A stretch of 64,000 bases of DNA. Origin: Daedaleopsis sinensis. Taxonomy: Eukaryota; Basidiomycota; Agaricomycetes; Polyporales; Polyporaceae. Below the pieces are notes generated by a model. The model saw only the letters and a list, made by a program, of their open reading frames with translations. It ran no database searches and had not been told where the DNA came from. The stretch is taken from positions 558,001 to 622,000 of the forward strand of contig CM066302.1 in assembly GCA_033807695.1 (NCBI GenBank), written 5' to 3'. Position 1 is the stretch's first letter. Every line of letters begins with the position of its first letter. Made by a program: the position numbers and the translations under genes. Shown one piece after another: positions 56,363 through 64,000 of the stretch.

Positions 56363-59042
56363 TGGCTGTAACCCGACACAGTCTAGATCTAATATTGCCA
56401 CTGTACTCATACGAGTCGTCGAGAATATTTTCTAAGTCTTCCTCGCCTGCACCCAGTGAGTTGGCGAGCGATGTCTAGTGAGGGTGCAGGACCGGGCGTG
56501 CCGGTGGTGTGCGTTCCTAGAGGTTCGGGCCGAACCACTGCGCGCGGAACGCTGCGGGAGAACACTGCGAGAGAACGAGCTGACTTTGAACCTTGGGTGT
56601 CGAGACCATCGAGAAGAGAGAATTTATACGCTCAAGCTGGCAAAAAGAAGATCACTGTGAGAGCAACGACTGGGCGACCAATGTGCTGACAGTCTTCACC
56701 GGCCTTGGATCATAACCTACCAGATCACATGGCGAGGCTAGAACTTTAGCGGCTGTAGGGGTCTCAAGCGTGTATATGCGTATATGCGTACATGTGCCAC
56801 TGAAGTCCTTCAGTCGCACCTGTATGTGTATGTGTATGTGTGCACGTGTGCAACTGAAATCCTGTACAGGATATGGCATCCGCGGCACTAAGACGTCAGA
56901 CGGACGTCTGACTCTGAGTACTGGCTATAAGCCGAGTGATTATGTGTAGATATCAACGCGTGTCCCTTACCTCACATGTCGATAATGCTAGCAAACCCAG
57001 ACGGCGAAGAACCAAACGATGAACACAGTGGACACTGTAACATCGTCGGGTTCCGAGTCGTCGCCAATCAGACGGACGTCTGCTTGGGAAAGCTACCGAT
57101 AGTCGCCATGCAGCAGGTCAGCAGACATAGCCAGATATGTCGAAGTCGATTCTCACATTGAATTGGGATGACTGTTGGTGCATCCAGCTCGTCAGGCCGC
57201 CCCGCCCTGGTGTCCCGGCGGCCCCCTCCCACCTGAGATCTCAGGCGGCCCCTCACCAGAGTCGTGCGAGCGCACAGTCCCGGCTACTAGCAGCATCGAA
57301 CGCTGCGACTGAGCAGGTCACACCTGCTCATGGAGTTGATGATGAGTAGGGCAGAATGATAGAGCGCGACGTCACAGCGGGTACTGACCAAGTTGAAGTC
57401 ATTGGGCTGGGTTTTCTCTCCTCGTCCTCACTCAAGAGGAGGGAAGAGTCCAAAGGGCCTGAGTACGAGCCCGGATGCTTAAATACTGTCCGCCTCGTGT
57501 GTGACTGCTGGTATGCATGGCACAGACTATCCGATGATTCCGATCGCAAGTCGGACCGTACTACTTAATTAGTAGTAGGCTCCCGTCGCCGAAGGAAACT
57601 TCTCTACGCAGCAGTTGTCATCCTACCATCGCTTTGTTTCGAGCACATTGCATCTGCCATCATGCATCAGTATTTACTCATTTCTGCACTCAAGTAGCTG
57701 AAGAAATTACCGCCATCGAGTTCCGTGTAAGAAAACTTGAAGGTACGTTGATGATGGTTGGTTGATTGTAGGCGCCCCTGATGTAACGCTCCGGCCCGAG
57801 CCTCCGACGTCACACCCGAGCTCACCCGAGACGCGCGGAGAAAGCTACTCTTTAGATCTTGGGCTACTACTACAGTCGTTTGTGTGGACTCAGACAACGG
57901 TTGACAACCTACTAGCTACTTGAAGGCACATACGTCAGCATCCAGAGTCACAGTACCCCAACTATCCCCTCTTCAGGTGAGTAGTTCAAGTTGGGAACCG
58001 ACAATTTCGACTCGTCTCCCATGGTTGAGTCCGACGACTCACGAGCAACTATACGCAGCTGCCAGTGCCCCTTTTCGAATATACTTGAAGACAAAGCAAT
58101 GAGCTTGGCGTCTTTAATGCGCTGGTGGCGCCTTCTATCCTCTTCTAATGCTGGGCCCACGTCCAACACAAACATAGTACACGGAGCAACCCCGGCGCTG
58201 GGTCTACCGCCAACCACCCGAGTCCTCCATCCATCCGTTCGTATCAGTTCGTATCGCGAATCCTCCGCATGACAGCCCTGGCCGACACGCAGGCACGAGG
58301 ACCTTGTCCGCACCATTCGCCCACATCATCGGTCCGCTTCGCCCTCCACCCGTCCCCTAGCCCGCCTCCCTACGCGCCGCGCGCCATCCGCCAGGCGGTC
58401 CTCGAGCCAACGCGCAACAAGTGCCATGGGATCTGCTTCATTTGATAGGGAAAGCTATTCCTCCGCCTGATCGAACTTGATGGCAGACTGTGAGCAACGA
58501 GTAGTTGACATATGTTGGGGCCGGCCTATCGCGGCTTGGGCGGGAACATACTGAAGGTTTGTGAGGTCTCCAGTGTTTCCGACCCCGGTGGCTGAAGCTT
58601 GATCCTCAGAAGCCCCCGGTCATTCGGAGGCGCGCACAGTCCGGCTCAGCAGAGACTTGCCTGTAGGTCGTAGATCATCCCAAATTTATCCTTGTCGGCG
58701 TCGCGCTCGTCACTCATGCATCATGCTTCAGGCTTCAAGTCGATACACACTCAATTTGAACATCTCGTCGGCTTCTCGACTGACATCGGGTGGCTGCTGA
58801 CAGTGACAGATCCGAAGCTCAGGACGGAAGTGCAAAATGCGCCGCCGTCCGACACATAAGTACAATTGTCGATTGGAGCATGTCTTTGTCTCCCCCACCG
58901 CCACTCTAGTGCTGACGATTACAAAAATTGACCTTGCGTTCAAGATTCCAAACACCATTATATGCATTGCGAAGCATGTTCGCTCAACGGAACGTGAGTA
59001 TTCCGTCGTCAGGACATGATAATTTGCTGACGTGAATGTCAA
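56363..59042. other. Long gene-poor stretch
   Basis: Contains TGTATATGCG- and TGTATGTG-type simple repeats at about 56,768-56,850. The minus frame at 57,948-58,316 is 122 codons and has no recognisable content. Bases 58,300-58,700 are CG-rich with no frame. Nothing further can be supported, although upstream exons of the DUF6534 gene could lie near its end. Confidence 0.4.
56768..56850. repeat. TG-rich microsatellite region
   Basis: Interrupted repeats of TGTATATGCG and TGTATG. Confidence 0.65.
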
Positions 59043-60877
59043 ATGAATAGGATGGGTGTGCTATTGCTAGGGGTGATCTTCGCAGGGATGTGAGTGCCGC
59101 GAATTCTACATCGTCTGCTCTAAACCATTCAAATCTGTCCTTGTTCTCTCCCAGCTTGTGTGGAGGTGATGCATAACCGGTTTACTCTGAGGCTGGTGGT
59201 GTGTTAAGTGTGTTACTTCGCAGTCTCTTTGATGCAGACCTTCTATTACTTCATACACTATCCTCAAGACCGTCGCATATTGAAGTGTCTTGTGAGTCTT
59301 GACACCTATGATTTGAAAGCTGATACTCAGATCGCGACACAGGTAGCATCGGTTTGTGTCATGGAGATTGTCCACCAGGTCTGTTGCTCCTCTCGCGCTT
59401 TTCGAGACACGTCATGATGAACTCACGCGCACCTCGCATATATTGACCAGTATCTGATCTCGCACACAAGTGCGTCCAGCCTTTGATGATTCACGCTTCA
59501 TCTTTCTCATCGGTCATCGTACTATCAGTATACAAGTATCTCGTTGCATACCACGGCGATATGGCGGCTCTGAACAAGATCGATAGGTGGTCCCCTCGTC
59601 ACCCGTCTGTCTCGGGCATCGTCATTTCACATGACTGAAAGGCGAATTGTAGATCACTGGTGGTACAAGTCTTCATCGAGGTGAGTTGCGTATCCAGGAC
59701 CCGTGCGTGGAAAATCTCACAATGTGATCATGTAGGCAGTCACTGCGCTCTGCGTTCAGAGGTATGGATATCGGCAGAGTGAGTACAAGTACACGATGCT
59801 CATGCTCGTTCACGATTACAGCTTCTTTGTCTCTCGAATATGGCGCTGTAGGCAACAGAAGTCTGCTGCATCTGTCCCGTCACGCACTGACACCGATCTT
59901 CAGTGAGTGGGAAGAAGCTGCTACTCGCCGTGCCTATAGTGAGTCTCTTATCTCAGGAATCACTCTCGCTTGTTGTCATAGAAAGTTGACCTCAGCCATA
60001 ATACCAATACCTCATAGACTTTACTCATCGCCGCAAACTTTGGTACGCTTCTAGTCCCTCAGACGACTCATCTCTATCACCGCTCACCTACGTATCTAGG
60101 GGTTGCTACAGGTCTGTCCTAAATTTTTCTACGATGTGCGACAGTGCTCACCCAGATCATGCAGCGTATTCAGTGAGGGCGTACGTCCAACAATCAGCAG
60201 TCAGCAGATCGTCCGCTCACCGGCACGATCTCGTAGTTTACACCTCAATCTATTCACTCAACTTGACGATCTCAAGGTATGTGTCACATCATCCGTGTAT
60301 CAAGAGCATATGCTTATTATGAGCCGAACAGTCACTGGCATTCTCGATGAATGGGTTCGCGGCCGCGGCGGACGTGGCCATCGCTGCGACTATGTGCATC
60401 ATTCTGCACACCTCGAAGACGGAATTCCAAAGCTCAACACTCGTCATCAATAGATTGGTATGTCATTCACGAGGGTCTCTACAGAAACATATACAATTGA
60501 CTGAACGTGAACGCACAGATGTTGTTCTCTGTCCGAACAGGATTGCTGACGAGGTAACAGCCCCCATGCTCCATATCTCGCCTCCGTTCTCTACTCATCA
60601 CCCGACACCAAGTGCATGTGCGTGCATCTCGCTCGTGACGAACCTCACGCTCGGGCACTCGTTTGTCTATATATGTTTCTTCGTTCTAATTGGCCGCTGT
60701 GAGTAAGCCGTCTCCCATCTCTGCTAGTAACGCTTATGAGCCCACACAGTATATGCCAATTCGCTCTTCGCGACACTCAATGCGCGCGAAGGGCTGCGCA
60801 GCCGGCTGGAAGGATCCGCCAGCGACCTCTCCACTATCGCGCTATATGACATGCTGCCTGGCCCCGTGAACGCGTGA
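59043..60877 (+). CDS. DUF6534-type multi-helix membrane protein
   Basis: Member of a very common agaricomycete family with about seven membrane helices and unknown function. Pieces in order: MNRMGVLLLGVIFAG (59,043-59,091), CYFAVSLMQTFYYFIHYPQD (about 59,209-59,290), ASVCVMEIVHQ, VYKYLVAYHGDMAALNKIDR (about 59,530-59,585), HDYSFFVSRIWR (about 59,812-59,850), FSMNGFAAAADVAIAATMCI (about 60,330-60,460), MLFSVRTGLLT (about 60,519-60,550), CISLVTNLTLGHSFVYICFF (about 60,625-60,700), and a last exon YANSLFATLNAREGLRSRLE ending at the stop 60,875-60,877. The family hallmarks are the QTFYYF start and the YANSLFATLNAR end. Several junctions were not resolved, so an internal break cannot be excluded. 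Confidence 0.65.
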
Positions 60878-60991
60878 CGGACCACCGGGTGAGCTCCGAG
60901 TCGATGCGACTTGGCAGGCTGTACTTGCGAGGAGGGAACGAGCTTTCCGAGTCGTAGTATGCCCAAACCAAATTGTCAGCACTATGTGGCA

Positions 60992-61024
60992 CTTTCCGCC
61001 GGAGTCCGACGGATTCCGGCGGAT
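60992..61024. repeat. TCCGCCGGA palindromic element, left copy
   Basis: TCCGCCGGA and its complement TCCGGCGGA separated by about 11 bases, forming a near-perfect hairpin. The reverse complement of this element recurs at about 63,356-63,388. Confidence 0.8.
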
Positions 61025-61229
61025 GTCACCCTTCGAATTCGCTTTCAAGTAGTATTGTATGCATGTCATATGGTGCTCAAGACATCACTGCAGCAGCGGT
61101 GTCTCAACGTTGAACTTAAATTGAAGGACAAGCTACAGCTTCGTACTAATGGCCACAGGTTATCACAGTGCTTCAGCCCCGCAAGGATCGCTCCAGCGAT
61201 GGCCTCATCTAAACACCTTGAGTAGCCCA

Positions 61230-61750
61230 CCTCAGGCTCTTCATGCTATACAAACATCCTGATGCCCCTTATCGCCCTCAGGTCGTCCAGCTGCAGTGAT
61301 ACATCGCTCACACAGCTCGCTACTTAGTTAAACATCGCGCTAGAAACCTACCGCGGGAGTGATATCATGCTCAGCAACCAGCTGATGCTCATAAGAGGTA
61401 CCCAATAGCTTTGAACTTTTCGGAAGCGGCGTTGCTATCGCTGAAGGTACACATGGACAGACTTCGTCCAGTCACCCACTGAAGCCCCCGTCATATGCTG
61501 AAGCGCCCCACTTTCGTCTTCCCATGCTAATACACACACCCTTAGACGACCAGCTACAGTGATACGTCGCTTGCGCAGGTACGATCTTCCTTGGCTGGAC
61601 CGTTATCACGTTTAGCTGCCCGCTCATGCCCATGGGCCGTAGCCAATAGCCCAGAAGCGGCCCCATTATCGCTGAAGGTACACATTGGCGGAAGTCGTCT
61701 TGTCACCCCACTCAAGCGTCGGAGCTGAAGCGCCGAGTCCACGTCCTCTA
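61230..61750. repeat. Degenerate tandem duplication of about 240 bases
   Basis: Two diverged copies in series: GCAGTGATACATCGCT at about 61,293 against ACAGTGATACGTCGCT at about 61,555, then CGCTGAAGGTACACATGG near 61,440 against CGCTGAAGGTACACATTGG near 61,670, and CTGAAGCGCC near 61,499 against 61,729. Confidence 0.6.
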
Positions 61751-63120
61751 CTGCAGCCCTGAAGCGCTGCAGCGACAGCATCCTCGCTGAAGCGATGATC
61801 GATGTCGCTGAAGTGCACGTTAGCTCACTGATTACATAGCACCGCTGAAGGGGTACTTCATCGCCCCTGCAGCGCAGCGACATGGTCATAAATGACGACC
61901 TATCAAGGTGTCAGGCGGTTGCACTACTGCTCAACAGCACCTGGCACCCATCACCGAGTCGGCACATCGACCGTCTGCCATCAGCCGGGTTGTATCAGTG
62001 CTGAAGCAGATGTCCAGACCGCTTCATACCCTTTCATGGTGGCACGCTCTGACTACTGACAGTGTGAAGCGACTAAGCACATCAACGCGATAATCACACT
62101 CTCGGAGGTTGAAGCTGCAACGGTGTGCTATCGCTTCAGCAATGAGCGCTGAGCCCTATACGTACGCCGTCGAGGGCACTGAATCGGGGAGGGCATCGCT
62201 TCAGCAGAGAGCGCAAGAGGCCTGAAGCGGTCTGCAGCAGCTTCAGCGGAGAACACTCAATGGCGTCGAGGGCACTTAAGCGGTCTGCAGCCGCTTCAGC
62301 GGAGAACGCTTGATGCCGTCGAGGGCACTGAAGCGGTGTAGTATCCCTTCAGCGGATTGCGCTAGACGGCGTCGGGGGTCCTGAAGCGGCGGTCTCGATT
62401 GCTTCAGCGGACAACGGTGTCGCTTGACCTGAAGCGGTGTGCAGTCGATGTAGCGTAGAATAATCACTTCAGCGGTGAGCCGGTCAATGGGATATGGTCG
62501 AGTCGCTGAAGCGGTGTCCTTCCAATTCAGGGACCAGTGCTGTACGCGGTATAGGCACTGAAGTGATGACTGTGCCCTTCAGCCACGAGCTGGCGGCGAG
62601 GGTGTATAGCTGAAGCCGTGTGCGTGCGCTTCAGTGGGGAGGGAGTTGTCCGGGCGGGATTGCTGGTGCCGAAGTAGTGTGAGGTGAGTAGTCCCTTCAG
62701 CGGCGAGCCGTCGACGGGCCGGGAGTGCTGGCCTCACTGAAGGAGTCAGGAACCGCTCCAGGGGCTTTCGCAGACCGCCCGATAGGGCTTTTCTGGGTAG
62801 GTTGCCGTTCCAGCGGCGAGCTAGTGATGACGGAGCTGAAGGGGAGGGATATAAACCGCTTCAGCGGTGACCAGTTGGCCCTGCCACGGGCAAGTGCTGA
62901 AGCGTTGTCTCGCTGTAGCTGAAGGGCCTCCCGCACCACTACTATTGCTGGTACTTATTCCGGCGAGTAACGAAAGCGCGTGATCCTACATAGATGCGTC
63001 AGTAACAATGACCACCTCCCTAAGGAGCCCTATCCTCACGTCTGCACTGGTCCTCAGCTGAAGCAATACGATGTGTCACTGAATCGTTCCTTTGCCACTG
63101 AAGCGTTGCGGTGAAGCGCA
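61435..63120. repeat. CTGAAGCGG minisatellite with alternating inverted motifs
   Basis: More than thirty copies of CTGAAGCGG-like words and their reverse complement CCGCTTCAG-like words alternate across 1.7 kb. The regular core has CTGAAGCGG at 62,222, 62,275 (CTTAAGCGG), 62,328 and 62,381, an exact 53-base period, and CTTCAGCGG at 62,241, 62,294 and 62,347 with the same period. Flanking units are degenerate and vary in length (48, 77 bases). GTCGAGGGCACTG recurs between units. No coding frame spans it. Confidence 0.85.
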
Positions 63121-63129
63121 ATTAGATAG

Positions 63130-63688
63130 CTTTCTAGTCGCCTGTGCTCAATCAGTGAACTTACTAATACTATAAAACACTTGCACCTTAGTATACCGGG
63201 TTATGGAGGGCTATCATCGAGAGCGGATTGTGATAGTACTTATGCTATGGAGATAGTACGTAGCTGGTACGTAGTACGCTCTGAACATGCTCCCCTTTCA
63301 TCACTGTGGCGTTGATGCCACGGCGGGTGGGCGCTGTGTGCCTGGCGTCCGCCATCATCCGCCGGAATCCGTCGGAATCCGGCGGAAGATGCCCCATGGT
63401 TCAAGTGTTCTCACTAGCAATCTGCGTTACCAAGTAATATGTCTGACGGTGGTCGGGATAGGCATGGGCCTACATACATGATCCACACACGACGGGACCA
63501 GCACCGGGCCCGTACCAGGCTGCCGGTATGCCGGCTGCCGGCTAATGCCGGTCTTCGAGCGCGTCTCCGAGTCCGACTCGGAACGATTCCGAAGACACTG
63601 GCAGTGACCATGTTCAAGTTGCTGGTATATGAGTAGCTGCTGAAGGCTGCACTGGCAAGTCATATCGCTAATATTGTAAGTACATAAT
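63130..63688. other. Stretch after the minisatellite
   Basis: Apart from the palindromic element near 63,356 and GCCGGC-rich sequence at about 63,520-63,550, nothing is supported. Confidence 0.4.
63356..63388. repeat. TCCGCCGGA palindromic element, right copy
   Basis: ATCCGCCGGAATCCG...TCCGGCGGAA, the reverse complement of the element at 60,992-61,024 with one or two mismatches. The two face each other across the minisatellite. Confidence 0.8.
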
Positions 63689-63880
63689 TTATCTCCATAT
63701 ACCCTGGAGAGCTCGCAACATGATGTTATTCATCGCAGATAGTACTACTAATTTAAATAATACCCCAGATACGGCATAGGCGAAGTTGAACATGCCCTTC
63801 AAACGACTAGCAATGACCTCAGTCTCGGGCTCATCTGGGTATGAATCCTCGTCGAACGCGTCTCCGGTGAAACAGATCAT
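63689..63880 (-). CDS. Partial unrecognised gene at the right edge
   Basis: Minus-strand exon-like frame beginning MICFTGDAFDEDSYPDEPET and containing SRLKGMFNFAYA, after which a GTATCT donor may begin. The acid-rich composition is unlike noncoding sequence here. A stop lies just upstream in frame, so this is either the 5' exon or needs an intron with exons beyond the window. No family recognised. Confidence 0.3.
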   Translation of the reverse strand: MICFTGDAFDEDSYPDEPETEVIASRLKGMFNFAYAVSGVLFKLVVLSAMNNIMLRALQGIWR

Positions 63881-64000
63881 AGGCCCCTAGTCGCCGTCAG
63901 ATGCGCTTCGCGTGCCAGTGGGCGAAGGAGAAGCATCCGGGGATGGAGCACGACAGCTCGGGAAATGTGAGTCTCATCCCTTCGCATAACTTCTCAGGCA

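Overview
The window looks like nuclear DNA of an agaricomycete fungus, most likely a polypore. Introns are dense and short (about 50-70 bases, GT-AG, GTNNGT-type donors), microexons are present, and the proteins are those usual in wood-decay basidiomycetes: cytochrome P450s, DUF6533- and DUF6534-type membrane proteins, YCII-like small proteins, and mitochondrial housekeeping genes. No tRNA, rRNA or CRISPR array was seen. All gene models were assembled by eye from splice signals and reading frame. Where every exon is listed, exon lengths sum to a multiple of three.

Layout. Bases 1-18,000 (arm A) hold a P450 fragment, an intact 520-residue P450 (+), an Mdl1-like mitochondrial half-ABC transporter (-) divergently paired with a GEP4-type phosphatidylglycerophosphatase (+), a UbiA-family membrane protein (+), a coiled-coil polypore protein (-) and two YCII-like genes (+), the second broken. 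Bases 18,000-26,000 are a spacer whose only clear gene is a bZIP factor (20,291-22,873), plus a decayed DUF6533 fragment. Bases 26,000-39,300 (arm B) repeat arm A in reverse order and orientation: repeat block, YCII gene, truncated YCII gene, GEP4 copy, start of an Mdl1 copy, P450 copy. Each arm also has genes the other lacks. The two arms therefore form an old inverted segmental duplication with a spacer of about 8 kb.

Bases 40,000-48,300 hold two paralogous coiled-coil plus 'CHTGP/CHAGP' proteins of unknown function (-) and a glutaryl-CoA dehydrogenase (+). Bases 49,000-56,400 hold an unknown protein, a mitochondrial-looking YCII protein, an inverted second copy of a small putative mitochondrial membrane protein (first copy at 35.1 kb), a P450 pseudogene and a third intact P450. 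Bases 59,000-60,900 hold a DUF6534 membrane protein. Bases 61,300-63,100 are a degenerate minisatellite built on CTGAAGCGG and its complement, bracketed by two copies of a palindromic TCCGCCGGA element.

The genes do not form one obvious pathway. P450s, a UbiA protein and YCII proteins could suggest secondary metabolism, but the mitochondrial genes beside them (Mdl1, GEP4, glutaryl-CoA dehydrogenase) are housekeeping. The clearest theme is repeated inverted duplication followed by uneven decay: both copies of the P450, GEP4 and small membrane-protein genes keep full reading frames, while the Mdl1, YCII, DUF6533 and other P450 copies are truncated or broken.
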